From positions 62,001-126,000 of the forward strand of contig JAETNS010000004.1 of NCBI GenBank assembly GCA_021772015.1: 64,000 nucleotides of DNA, given 5' to 3'. The first letter of the stretch is position 1. Each line of letters begins with the position of its first letter. This stretch comes from Prevotellaceae bacterium. Its GTDB lineage: Bacteria; Bacteroidota; Bacteroidia; Bacteroidales; Muribaculaceae. The notes under the pieces are model-generated. The model made no database searches. It had not been told where the DNA came from and saw only the letters and a list, made by a program, of their open reading frames with translations. This document shows, piece by piece, positions 35,946-44,246 of this stretch. The position numbers were made by a program, and so were the translations under genes.

Positions 35946-38693
35946 ATGAGAAAACTACTTTCAACATTGATCGCGCTGTGGCTGGCCAACATCGTGGCTT
36001 TCGCCGCACCCGGCGCGTTTACGTCAGTGGGTATTGTCGTCGATGAAACAAACGAGCCGGTGACCGGCGCTACGATCTCCGCTACCGGAGGGAAAGCCCT
36101 CGGAGTCACCGACATCGACGGCAAGTTCAAAGTACAGGTTCCTGGTGGCACCAAAGACCTGACGGTATCGTTTATCGGCTACAAGCCCCTGACCGTTCCG
36201 GCCAAGGCCAATGTCGGCACAATCTTGATGGAGGTTGAGTCGCAGATGCTGGCCGACGTTGTCGTGACTCAGTCTCTGGCCCGCACCCGCGAGACACCTG
36301 TGGCCCTCTCACAGATCAACGCCGCCGAGATCGACTTCAAACTCGGAAACCAGGAGTTTCCGGAAGTATTGAAGACCACCCCCGGCGTATGGACGACAAA
36401 GGAAGGTGGTGGTTTTGGAGATGCCAAGACCAACATGCGCGGTTTCAAGAGCGAGAATGTAGCCGTGGTGATCAACGGTATTCCCATCAACGACATGGAA
36501 TGGGGAGGCGTTTACTGGAGCAACTGGGCCGGACTTAGCGACGTGGCCTCATCCATCCAGACCCAGCGTGGTCTCGGAGCCGGCCTCCTATCGGCACCCT
36601 CCGTCGGTGGTACAATCAACATCACCACACAGAGCCTCGATGCCAAGAAGGGCGGTTCGGTTTGGTACGGCATGGGCAATGACGGCATGAACCAGATCGG
36701 TATCAAGCTTTCGACCGGTGTCATGAAAAACGGCTGGGCCGTGACAATCCTCGGCTCACGCAGATGGAGCGATGACAACTATGTACAAGGCACATGGTAC
36801 AACTCGTACAATTACTTCATCAATGTGTCGAAGCGTATCAACGACGCTCATCAGCTGTCGTTCACCGCATTTGGCGCACCCCAGACCCACGCGCAGCGTT
36901 CCTCTTACGATGGTTTGACCATCGAGGGATGGGCTACCACCGCGAAACAATATATGGATGGCGAAAGCCAGTATCGCTACAATCCCTCCTTCGGTTATCT
37001 GCTCAACGGCAAGAAATCAACCGGAGCGAATTACAACCACTACCACAAGCCGCAACTGTCGTTGAACCACATCTGGGAGATCAACGACAAGTCGTCACTG
37101 ACAACTGTGCTTTACGCCTCGTTTGCCAACGGCGGCGGCTACAAAGGGATGGGACGCTCTGTAAGCTACAACGGCACCACTCTCAGCGGCGATTCATGGT
37201 ATGGATGCACCGACGGGAAACTTAATACTGTTTTCCGCAACCCTGACGGCACTTTCGCCTATGACCAGATCCAGCTGATGAACATGAACTCAGAGACAGG
37301 TTCGAACATGGTATTGGCCGACAATGTCAACTCCCACAACTGGTACGGACTTGTATCAACCTACAAACACTCCTTGCTTGACAACAAGCTCAATCTGACC
37401 GCTGGTCTTGACATGCGCTATTACAAGGCATTCCATAAAGCAACGATCGTAGACCTCTTCGATGGTGAATATTACATTGATGACTACTACCGTTCACGAG
37501 TACAACCGGCCAACTCGGAAATATTCAACAAGAACAACACAGCCTGGGTCAACCAGAAACTCGGCGTGGGAGATGTCGTGTACCGCAACTTCGACGGAGT
37601 GACCCACAATGAAGGAATCTTCCTACAAGGTGAATACTCGATGCTCGACAAGGCGTTGAACATCGTCCTTTCCGGATCGCTCAACAATACAGGCTATCAG
37701 CGCATCGAACATTTCTACGCTGACGAGGCCCACTCCAAGAGTCCTTGGAAAAACTTCATGGGCGGATCAGTGAAACTTGGATCCAACTACAACATCGACC
37801 GTCACAACAACGCGTTCTTCAACGTAGGCTACATCAGCCGCGTGCCTTTCTTCAGCAGCGGTGTTTTCCTGTCCAATCAGAACTCTAACCAGGTCAACCC
37901 AAATCCGAGAAACGAGAAGATCATCTCTTTCGAAATCGGATATGGATACCACTCCCCCGTTTTCAGTGTGGATGTCAACGGATATTTCACCAAGTGGAAA
38001 GACAAGACAACTTCACGCTCCGTCCAGATGCTCGGCGAAATGAGTGGCCAATACGGTTCATTCAACATGCAGGGTGTAAATGCCCGGCATATGGGTGTCG
38101 AGATCGCGGCCACATATCAGCCCACCACATGGTTCACCCTCGAGGGAATGCTCTCATTGGGTGATTACATCTGGGATTCCAATCCTACCGGCTATTTCTA
38201 TGGCCCCGGCGGTTTCGCGATCTCCTCACTCAACGGCACCCCCGCGTCGGGTATCATGGCAGCTGACCACCTGTCGGCAAAACTCAACCAGAAAGGGGTG
38301 AAAGTCGGCGGCTCAGCCATGACGACAGGAGCCATATCGGCTACTTTCCGCCCGTTCAAGGGATGGCGCATAGGGGCAGACTGGACTTTCCACGCCCGCA
38401 ACTATTCCGACTATCAGGTGACAGCCTCCAACTTCAACCCCGGGACCGACCTCAACGTTCCCGATCCCTGGAGAATTCCCTGGGGCAACCAGCTTGATCT
38501 TTCGGCAAGTTACAGCTTTGAGATCGGTGGTATCAATGCCCGTCTTAGCGGAAATATCTATAACCTCTGTGACTACCACTATGTAACTACAGCTTGGAAC
38601 AAGACCGAGGAACCGGGCGCATGGGACAATGTCTTCCGCGTGTTCTATTCATTCGGACGCACCTACTCGCTGAAGCTCCGTCTTAACTTCTAA
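35946..38693 (+). CDS. TonB-dependent outer membrane receptor
   Basis: 915 aa. Signal peptide (MRKLLSTLIALWLANIVAFA), then a carboxypeptidase-regulatory-like domain (SVGIVVDETNEPVTGATISATGG), the plug domain (ADVVVTQSLARTRETPVALSQ, NMRGFKSENVAVVINGIPIND, TQRGLGAGLLSAPSVGG), and a C-terminal beta-barrel ending in SLKLRLNF with the terminal phenylalanine expected for barrel assembly. It imports a ligand across the outer membrane with TonB energy. Ligand unknown: its partner is a 688-aa lipoprotein that is not a SusD, so it is not a standard SusCD pair. Confidence 0.95.
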   Translation: MRKLLSTLIALWLANIVAFAAPGAFTSVGIVVDETNEPVTGATISATGGKALGVTDIDGKFKVQVPGGTKDLTVSFIGYKPLTVPAKANVGTILMEVESQMLADVVVTQSLARTRETPVALSQINAAEIDFKLGNQEFPEVLKTTPGVWTTKEGGGFGDAKTNMRGFKSENVAVVINGIPINDMEWGGVYWSNWAGLSDVASSIQTQRGLGAGLLSAPSVGGTINITTQSLDAKKGGSVWYGMGNDGMNQIGIKLSTGVMKNGWAVTILGSRRWSDDNYVQGTWYNSYNYFINVSKRINDAHQLSFTAFGAPQTHAQRSSYDGLTIEGWATTAKQYMDGESQYRYNPSFGYLLNGKKSTGANYNHYHKPQLSLNHIWEINDKSSLTTVLYASFANGGGYKGMGRSVSYNGTTLSGDSWYGCTDGKLNTVFRNPDGTFAYDQIQLMNMNSETGSNMVLADNVNSHNWYGLVSTYKHSLLDNKLNLTAGLDMRYYKAFHKATIVDLFDGEYYIDDYYRSRVQPANSEIFNKNNTAWVNQKLGVGDVVYRNFDGVTHNEGIFLQGEYSMLDKALNIVLSGSLNNTGYQRIEHFYADEAHSKSPWKNFMGGSVKLGSNYNIDRHNNAFFNVGYISRVPFFSSGVFLSNQNSNQVNPNPRNEKIISFEIGYGYHSPVFSVDVNGYFTKWKDKTTSRSVQMLGEMSGQYGSFNMQGVNARHMGVEIAATYQPTTWFTLEGMLSLGDYIWDSNPTGYFYGPGGFAISSLNGTPASGIMAADHLSAKLNQKGVKVGGSAMTTGAISATFRPFKGWRIGADWTFHARNYSDYQVTASNFNPGTDLNVPDPWRIPWGNQLDLSASYSFEIGGINARLSGNIYNLCDYHYVTTAWNKTEEPGAWDNVFRVFYSFGRTYSLKLRLNF

Positions 38694-38707
38694 ACCTAAG
38701 AATAGAG

Positions 38708-40774
38708 ATGAAAAAAACTATATATCTTCCGCTGCTTGCCATCGGAGCGATGGCCGCGCTGACCGGATGCGACGAAAACGCCTGGAATGACCATCTCGAC
38801 GGGTTCGATGCCACATTCAATCCCACGGAGGTAAAGAATATCGAATATACCCTGACTGACGCAGACTACGCGGCGATCGCCTCCAACAAGGAGAACAAGG
38901 CCATTGCGGAGAAGAACGACGTTGCGCAGGCATTGGCCGCGCTGTCGGGCAACAAATATTTCACCGACAAGATCACAGCCGCCGAGTATGTCCCGGCTTT
39001 CCTGGCTTCGACATCCCCATATATGGTCTATACCGACGGATCGTCGATAAGGCTGACTTATAATGTATCCACAGGGCTTCCTGAAGAGGTCACAGAGTCG
39101 GCAGGAGCGTTGAACCTGTCGGTTGGCGAGGAATTCTATAAGAACAATGTCTGGGAAAGCGACGAGAACTTCATCATTGGCTTCGCCCCTGAAAAGCCCG
39201 CGTCGCGCTATCTTCCCGCCGCCATCAAGGAACTTGTCGGCCAGGATGCCCAGGAGGGACAATACGCCATAATATCCTATTATGAGGCAACTCAGAACCC
39301 CATCTTCGGCAATGTCGGAGGTGGAGACGAGCCTGCAGGATTCACAATGTCTGATGTCCTTGGTGACATAGCTCCCGGCGACGGAGTGTCAATCGACGGT
39401 GTCGTAGGCGGTGCCTGCGGTTCGGGGTTCGTGTTGACCGATCTCGGAGGTACAATATTCGTCTACATGGGAAGCGTATATGATCCGGCCACATACCCGG
39501 TCGGCTCGCAGCTACATCTTGAAGGGGAAGCCACATCCTATAAAGACAATCTCCAGATAGCAATGGGGGCGACGATCGACAAGGTCGGCACTCAGGAATA
39601 CTCATTCCCCTCCCCGGTTGTCTTTGACGGAGCCGCCCTCGACGCAGCCCTGACACGCCCCGCCAACCAACTCGCCGTCTACGGGACGATAACGGGAGAT
39701 GTGGCTGTATCAGGCAATAACATCAACATCGTGGTTGCCGGAGCCGAGACAGCCAAAGGCTCCATATACTATGCAACTGATGCCCAGAAGGCCGAACTGA
39801 CTGACGGCATGAAAGTAAGAGTCACAGGATGGTTCATAAGCATATCCGGCGGCCGCTACTGCAACTTCGTTGTCAATAATATCGAGAACATGGCCAACGC
39901 CGCCAAGAGCCGCAATCTTGTCGCTCCTCTCTCTCTGGCAGCTCCCGTGGAAACCGTGGAGAAAAACGCAGTCTACCGTTTTGACGGGACAAAATGGGCC
40001 GTTCCCGAAAACTTTGTGGTCCTTAACCCCGGCGACTACACAGAGATGGGTCTCAACGGATCCATGTCTCAGCCTGACAGCTACCTGCCTACATTCCTGC
40101 GCCTGAAGTATCCGTACGCGAAGGCAGACGACGTGAAGTATGTGTTGTATTACAATTCCGGATATGCCTGCGCCGAATACATCTACAATGGTTCGGAATG
40201 GAAGCGCTTCACAGGAGTTGAAACCGAGACATCACAATTCGTACGCGCCGAAGGAAAGTGGATGTTCGACCCCAATGTGACCATCAATCTTCCGTATGGA
40301 AAGGGACAGGCTGCCTCCGCACCGTTCTATCAGGCTTGTGTGGACTGGGTATATGAGAACAAGTGTGTTCCGCTGGGAGACACATCCATCAAGTCAGGCA
40401 AGTTCTGGGTGACATCCTACGGAAACAATGACTACTATTGCGGCACCTCATCTTACCAGAACAATGTCGACCTGCGCGCAGCATCGGCCCGTGCCCAATA
40501 TGAGGCAGGATGGGAAGGCTACACCGACGAGGAGATCATCGCCACGATGGAAGAGCGTTGCGACCGCGAAGTGTTCCCCGCAGTGCTTTCGGAATTCTAT
40601 CCCGAAGCTAAACCTATCGATGGGCTGCAGGTAATCTACACCATAAACTTCTATGCATACGCGCTGACTCCGGCAGGCAACTACCGCACACTGCCTTGCG
40701 TGGCCCGTTATGAAGTGACCGGTGTCGGTGAGTTCACCTACCTCGACTCACAATGGCTGATCGGCATAGAATAA
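38708..40774 (+). CDS. Surface lipoprotein partner of the TonB receptor
   Basis: 688 aa. Lipoprotein signal ends ALTGC (Cys21). The N-terminal part (residues of about 30-190) is helical. The middle contains OB-like beta segments of the DUF5689/YhcR type (GDGVSIDGVVGGACGSGFVLTDLGGTIFVY, QLAVYGTITGDVAVSGNNINIVV). The C-terminal part (residues of about 420-688) has a tryptophan/tyrosine-rich region. It starts 14 bp after the receptor gene and before a terminator, so the two form an operon and probably one uptake complex. The domain names are from memory and not certain. Confidence 0.85.
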   Translation: MKKTIYLPLLAIGAMAALTGCDENAWNDHLDGFDATFNPTEVKNIEYTLTDADYAAIASNKENKAIAEKNDVAQALAALSGNKYFTDKITAAEYVPAFLASTSPYMVYTDGSSIRLTYNVSTGLPEEVTESAGALNLSVGEEFYKNNVWESDENFIIGFAPEKPASRYLPAAIKELVGQDAQEGQYAIISYYEATQNPIFGNVGGGDEPAGFTMSDVLGDIAPGDGVSIDGVVGGACGSGFVLTDLGGTIFVYMGSVYDPATYPVGSQLHLEGEATSYKDNLQIAMGATIDKVGTQEYSFPSPVVFDGAALDAALTRPANQLAVYGTITGDVAVSGNNINIVVAGAETAKGSIYYATDAQKAELTDGMKVRVTGWFISISGGRYCNFVVNNIENMANAAKSRNLVAPLSLAAPVETVEKNAVYRFDGTKWAVPENFVVLNPGDYTEMGLNGSMSQPDSYLPTFLRLKYPYAKADDVKYVLYYNSGYACAEYIYNGSEWKRFTGVETETSQFVRAEGKWMFDPNVTINLPYGKGQAASAPFYQACVDWVYENKCVPLGDTSIKSGKFWVTSYGNNDYYCGTSSYQNNVDLRAASARAQYEAGWEGYTDEEIIATMEERCDREVFPAVLSEFYPEAKPIDGLQVIYTINFYAYALTPAGNYRTLPCVARYEVTGVGEFTYLDSQWLIGIE

Positions 40775-40795
40775 ACGACAAGCCTCATTAATAAT

Positions 40796-40843
40796 TCCCG
40801 GTTCCGGAGCGTCGAAAAGACGAATTCCGGGACCGGATTTTTT
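40796..40843 (+). terminator. Terminator of the TonB receptor/lipoprotein operon
   Basis: A GC-rich imperfect stem (TTCCCGGTTCCGGA.. with ..TTCCGGGACCGGA) capped by GTC-GAAAA-GAC and followed by six T. Confidence 0.8.
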
Positions 40844-40844
40844 A

Positions 40845-40876
40845 TTTGGACGGTAAAAAGTTTTTACATAACTTTG
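40845..40876 (+). promoter_or_regulatory. Promoter of rubrerythrin
   Basis: TTTG at 40845-40848, 20-base spacer, TAACTTTG at 40869-40876. It abuts the previous terminator. Confidence 0.8.
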
Positions 40877-40948
40877 TGAACGGAATCCCAGGGCTGACAG
40901 TCATGGGGACTATCATATGACAATAGATTAAAAACTTTACGTTTCGCT

Positions 40949-41503
40949 ATGAAAAAGAAATTTATCTGCACCGTCTGCGGCTATGTCCATGAAGGCGATG
41001 AAGCACCTGAAAAGTGCCCTCTCTGCGGCGCTCCCCGCAGCAAATTTGAGGAACTCAATCCTGAAACCGCCCTTCAGTTCGTGACCGAACATGAGATCGG
41101 TGTGGCCAAGGGTCTCGACGAGGAGATGATCAAAGACCTCAACGCCCACTTCATGGGGGAATGCACCGAAGTCGGCATGTATCTGGCCATGTCGCGCCAA
41201 GCTGACCGCGAAGGCTATCCCGAAATCGCCGAAGCATTCAAACGCTACGCTTGGGAAGAGGCCGAACACGCCTCCAAGTTCGCCGAGCTCCTTGGCGATT
41301 GCGTATGGGACACCAAGACCAATCTCGAGAAACGCATGCACGCCGAGGCCGGAGCCAATGCCGACAAGATGCGCATCGCCGCCAACGCCAAGAAGGCCAA
41401 CCTCGATGCCATTCATGATACAGTCCATGAAATGGCCAAGGATGAAGCCCGTCACGGCCGTGGTTTCGCCGGTCTCTACAACCGTTTCTTCGGCGACAAA
41501 TAA
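40949..41503 (+). CDS. Rubrerythrin with N-terminal rubredoxin domain
   Basis: 184 aa. Reduces hydrogen peroxide in anaerobes with electrons passed through the rubredoxin iron. The FeS4 site is at the N-terminus (Cys7, Cys10, Cys23, Cys26: CTVC and CPLC), the reverse of classical rubrerythrin, where it is C-terminal. The ferritin-like diiron domain follows, with glutamates and histidines in [34 protein letters not shown] and [10 protein letters not shown]. Cytoplasmic. Single gene between two terminators with a full promoter, so it is probably an oxidative-stress unit, together in function with the SOD at 1130. Confidence 0.93.
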   Translation: MKKKFICTVCGYVHEGDEAPEKCPLCGAPRSKFEELNPETALQFVTEHEIGVAKGLDEEMIKDLNAHFMGECTEVGMYLAMSRQADREGYPEIAEAFKRYAWEEAEHASKFAELLGDCVWDTKTNLEKRMHAEAGANADKMRIAANAKKANLDAIHDTVHEMAKDEARHGRGFAGLYNRFFGDK

Positions 41504-41531
41504 GCATCCATCTATCCTCTGATATCATATC

Positions 41532-41562
41532 GACGCTGGGTCAAAAAAATTGGCTCAGCGTC
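41532..41562 (+). terminator. Terminator after rubrerythrin
   Basis: GACGCTG/CAGCGTC, extended by weaker pairs, followed by TTGATTTTTG. Confidence 0.6.
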
Positions 41563-41568
41563 TTGATT

Positions 41569-41599
41569 TTTGTCATGTGGGAAATAATTGCTACCTTTG
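41569..41599 (+). promoter_or_regulatory. Promoter of an unannotated small transcription unit
   Basis: TTTG (41569-41572), 19-base spacer, TACCTTTG (41592-41599): a full vegetative promoter with no gene longer than 60 codons downstream on this strand. Confidence 0.75.
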
Positions 41600-41613
41600 C
41601 GGCGTGATTCTAC

Positions 41614-41661
41614 CGGACGGTTATGCGTTTCGCCCCGTCCGAACTTACCGGGACCTCCGGT
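41614..41661 (+). other. Two hairpins in the leader of the small unit
   Basis: CGGACGG/CCGTCCG (41614-41620 with 41635-41641) and ACCGG/CCGGT (41647-41651 with 41657-41661). A 15-codon frame, MRFAPSELTGTSGCY, spans them at 41623-41670; it is possibly a leader peptide. Confidence 0.45.
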
Positions 41662-41816
41662 TGTTATTAAACTATGTAATAAGAAATAAGGGATTAAACG
41701 TTTCAAATCCTGATGTATCATCAACATAGCGGCCTACACGAATGAGCCGCCCCAATAGGTTTCATTTACAAAGTCTCAAACTAAAAACTAAGGTAAAACT
41801 CTAAAAATCAAAGCTA

Positions 41817-41882
41817 TGATTCGGTTTATCAAACGCGCAGCGAAATGGTATTTCGAGCATTCAGTAACCAACTTTGACTGAA
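41817..41882 (+). CDS. Possible 21-residue peptide
   Basis: ATG at 41817 opens 21 codons, MIRFIKRAAKWYFEHS and five more ending NFD, then TGA. The peptide is basic at the N-terminus and aromatic, with a likely amphipathic helix. It is preceded by an A-rich tract typical of Bacteroidota translation starts, lies about 210 bases after a full promoter, and is the only ATG frame of note before the hairpin at 41946. I do not recognise it. If the frame is not translated, the whole unit may be a small RNA. Confidence 0.45.
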
Positions 41883-41945
41883 TCTCGAAAACCTGACTCC
41901 CCTCTCCATTTTCAAACAGTAATAAATAACTTTATAAATAACAAC

Positions 41946-41981
41946 GACTGCGGCCCCGGAAAAAATTCCGGGGCCGCAGTC
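41946..41981. terminator. Perfect 15-bp hairpin between convergent units
   Basis: GACTGCGGCCCCGGA (41946-41960) pairs with 41967-41981, loop AAAAAT. It would end the small unit on the plus strand and the DUF gene at 42017 on the minus strand. Confidence 0.75.
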
Positions 41982-42016
41982 CATTCAGGTATTCCGGGAT
42001 CGATTTCTTGCCGGAA

Positions 42017-42577
42017 TCAGAATTTGTCATCAAAAGTCATCTCGTCGAAACCGGCCACATCAAACTCATCATCATTATATGAGTCGGAACCATAAAAGTC
42101 CTCGCCGAGATCATCCGAAGCGGCAGCGGCTTTGGCTTTTGCGGCAGTCTTTTCCTCAAACTCATCAAGATCAACATTCTGTGACGGAGCCTTTCCGACA
42201 GCCAGCGAGCAGACAGGATCCTTCAATGATCTACCGGTCTTAAGCTCCTTCATTTCAATAAAGAAAGAACGGTCTGTCATATAATCGAAAGTAAACATCA
42301 GCCTTTGCCCTTCGTCATCAATGAAATCGGAAAGTACGCTGTCTTCCATGAGATATACCTCCTGGGCGGAATCCGTCCCCATGTCTTCCATGGTTATCTC
42401 TTTCTCTTTTTCCCATCGGTCATCGCAGATGAAGAATGAAGACATCTGGTTTTTGTCATAGCCAACCGCCTCACAGATAGCGTTCTTGAAATCGAGGAAA
42501 GTGGCATCGGCATCAATCTGTATTTCACGGCGGAAATTATCGACTTCGTCGGAAACTATGCGGAAATTGAATATCAT
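42017..42577 (-). CDS. IS1096-passenger TnpR / pRiA4b ORF-3-like protein
   Basis: 186 aa. The N-terminal 130 residues (MIFNFRIVSDEVDNFRREIQI, DATFLDFKNAICEAVGYDKNQMSSFFICDD, LMFTFDYMTDRSFFIEM) match the ubiquitin-like fold of plasmid pRiA4b ORF-3 proteins, common as single-copy chromosomal genes in Bacteroidales and not evidence of a transposon here. The C-terminal 50 residues are acidic and low-complexity (DLGEDFYGSDSYNDDEFD). Function unknown. It has its own promoter at 42637. Confidence 0.8.
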   Translation of the reverse strand: MIFNFRIVSDEVDNFRREIQIDADATFLDFKNAICEAVGYDKNQMSSFFICDDRWEKEKEITMEDMGTDSAQEVYLMEDSVLSDFIDDEGQRLMFTFDYMTDRSFFIEMKELKTGRSLKDPVCSLAVGKAPSQNVDLDEFEEKTAAKAKAAAASDDLGEDFYGSDSYNDDEFDVAGFDEMTFDDKF

Positions 42578-42636
42578 TTGTTGAGTTGTTTTTTCGATGA
42601 TAGACCGCCGGGCAGAGTGCTGCCCTTTGGTTAATG

Positions 42637-42644
42637 CAAAGATA
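42637..42644 (-). promoter_or_regulatory. -7 box for the pRiA4b ORF-3-like gene
   Basis: TATCTTTG on the minus strand, about 60 bases before the ATG at 42577. Confidence 0.6.
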
Positions 42645-42712
42645 TGTATTTATAACAACTCGCTCCAAATTTTTCCTGAAAATTTTTCAACCGTGACTGT
42701 CTGCGCCATCGT

Positions 42713-42883
42713 TCAATCAAAATCCTCGTTGTCGAGCGTAGCCGGACTACGCTCTGCATTCTCAGAGATTTGGCATGGAATGGTTGCAGATTCATGATTC
42801 GCCGGAGCCGTCGCCACACCGTCAAAATCATACCATTTGTTGTCTGCGTTGTTAAGTTTGCTGTAATCCTGGTCGTAATCCAT
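42713..42883 (-). CDS. Possible 56-residue acidic protein
   Basis: ATG at 42883 opens 56 codons (MDYDQDYSKLNNADNKWYDF at the start, LDNEDFD at the end). The frame extends upstream to ATG 42916 and further, but a -7 box at 42920-42927 puts the transcription start near 42913, which leaves 42883 as the first usable ATG. The product is hydrophilic, acidic and probably largely disordered. It fills most of the 430-bp gap between two clear genes. No family recognised. Confidence 0.45.
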   Translation of the reverse strand: MDYDQDYSKLNNADNKWYDFDGVATAPANHESATIPCQISENAERSPATLDNEDFD

Positions 42884-42919
42884 GACTGTCTGTCGTTTGA
42901 TTGGTTTAGTTTTCATCTG

Positions 42920-42927
42920 CAAAATTA
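42920..42927 (-). promoter_or_regulatory. -7 box for the 56-residue frame
   Basis: TAATTTTG on the minus strand. Confidence 0.45.
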
Positions 42928-43007
42928 CACCGGACATGAGCCAAAACAATGCCCACAAGCACTAAACAACGTTAACACTCCGAGCAAACCAAAATCTCCG
43001 ACCGCCA

Positions 43008-44162
43008 TCACAAGAGGGTAACACCGATTCCCGGACGATCGCCAGGCAACACTATTTTTCCATCAATGATTCTCATGCCATCGAATCTGTCGTTCGCAAT
43101 AAGAAGATTGCCGTCAAGATCGGCATATTCCGCCATAGGGGCAAGCTGCGCCGCTGCCGACACGGCGCATGATGTCTCAGTCATGCAGCCAAGCATGACT
43201 TTCATTCCGAGAGCCCGCGCAAGGGTCGCCATCTGATACGCCTCATGCATTCCGCAAGATTTCATCAACTTGATATTTATACCATCATAAGCCCCCTTGA
43301 GGCGAGCGATATCAGGGAGCCTTTTTACTGCCTCGTCAGCAATGATAGGCAACGGCGATCTTTCGGTAAGCCACGCCGCGTCATCGAGATTCTCCTTCGC
43401 CATCGGCTGTTCCACAAAGAGACATCCCCGTTCGGAAAGCCAATGGCACATTTCCAAGGCCTTTCCCTTGTCACCCCACCCTTGATTGGCATCGACGCAG
43501 ATCGGCACTTCAGGACGGCATTCCCTTATGATTTCAACAAGCTCCTTGTCATTGTCAAGTCCCATCTTGACCTTCAAGACCTTGTAAGGCGCAGCCTCCG
43601 CCACTTTTGTCCTGACAATATCCGGTTTGTCGATACCTATGGTGAAAGATGTCGCAGGAGCCTTCGCCGGATCAAGTCCCCAGATCCTATACCACGGCTG
43701 CCCCATGATTTTCCCGGTAAGATCATGGAGAGCGATGTCAACAGCCGCTTTTGCGGCATTGTTGCCCGGCGCGACAGAATCCATGTAATCATGTATCTCC
43801 TCGATTCTGAACGGATCAGTGAACTGGCCAAGATCAAGCCTTGACAGGAACCCCGTCACTGACTCTACCGACTCCCCAAGATACGGCGGCATGGATGCCT
43901 CTCCATAACCGACAAGACCGTCAAACCCGATCTCGACCTGCACATCCGGGGTAGTCGTCCTGGAATACTTCGCGAGATTGAACGCGTGTCTTAGCTTAAG
44001 CTCGTATGGAAAAAACCGCATCACAATCCTCTTTCCTGCCCCCAAGGGAACTTTCCTTTCTTCCTGGCCATCATCCTTGGAAGCGAAAACCGAGAGAGGG
44101 GGAATAACCAATCCCGAGAATGCGCCCAACACGCCGGCTCTTATAAAATCTCGCCTGTCCAT
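43008..44162 (-). CDS. Tat-exported dipeptide epimerase (enolase superfamily)
   Basis: 384 aa. Starts MDRRDFIRAGVLGAFSGL, a twin-arginine-type signal, so the enzyme is probably exported folded. The enolase superfamily barrel follows: the KVKMG lysine pair acts as base, DANQGW, VEQPM and ADEAVKR supply the three metal ligands, and KLMKSCG has the second lysine on the other face. This arrangement marks the muconate-lactonizing subgroup with L-Ala-D/L-Glu-type epimerases, which recycle murein dipeptides. Substrate is inferred. Its promoter is at 44181, 18 bases from the start; a DUF4249 gene lies upstream. Confidence 0.9.
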   Translation of the reverse strand: MDRRDFIRAGVLGAFSGLVIPPLSVFASKDDGQEERKVPLGAGKRIVMRFFPYELKLRHAFNLAKYSRTTTPDVQVEIGFDGLVGYGEASMPPYLGESVESVTGFLSRLDLGQFTDPFRIEEIHDYMDSVAPGNNAAKAAVDIALHDLTGKIMGQPWYRIWGLDPAKAPATSFTIGIDKPDIVRTKVAEAAPYKVLKVKMGLDNDKELVEIIRECRPEVPICVDANQGWGDKGKALEMCHWLSERGCLFVEQPMAKENLDDAAWLTERSPLPIIADEAVKRLPDIARLKGAYDGINIKLMKSCGMHEAYQMATLARALGMKVMLGCMTETSCAVSAAAQLAPMAEYADLDGNLLIANDRFDGMRIIDGKIVLPGDRPGIGVTLL

Positions 44163-44180
44163 ATAAATACCTTACATTTA

Positions 44181-44188
44181 CAAATGTA
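44181..44188 (-). promoter_or_regulatory. -7 box for the dipeptide epimerase gene
   Basis: TACATTTG on the minus strand; leader about 12 bases. Confidence 0.55.
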
Positions 44189-44246
44189 CCACAATTATTT
44201 CATCCACGCAAACCTATGCTCTGAAATGTAACTGCCATCTATTCGA

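Noticed and set aside
38708-40774. SusD as identity of the receptor-linked lipoprotein
   Set aside because: No SusD-type TPR helices or motifs; the middle of the protein looks beta-rich and OB-like.
41512-41727. 71-codon minus-strand frame
   Set aside because: It overlaps a terminator and a full plus-strand promoter and has no family features.
42017-42577. Insertion sequence remnant because of the 'IS1096 passenger' family name
   Set aside because: No transposase, inverted repeats or target duplication nearby; these genes are common as plain chromosomal genes.
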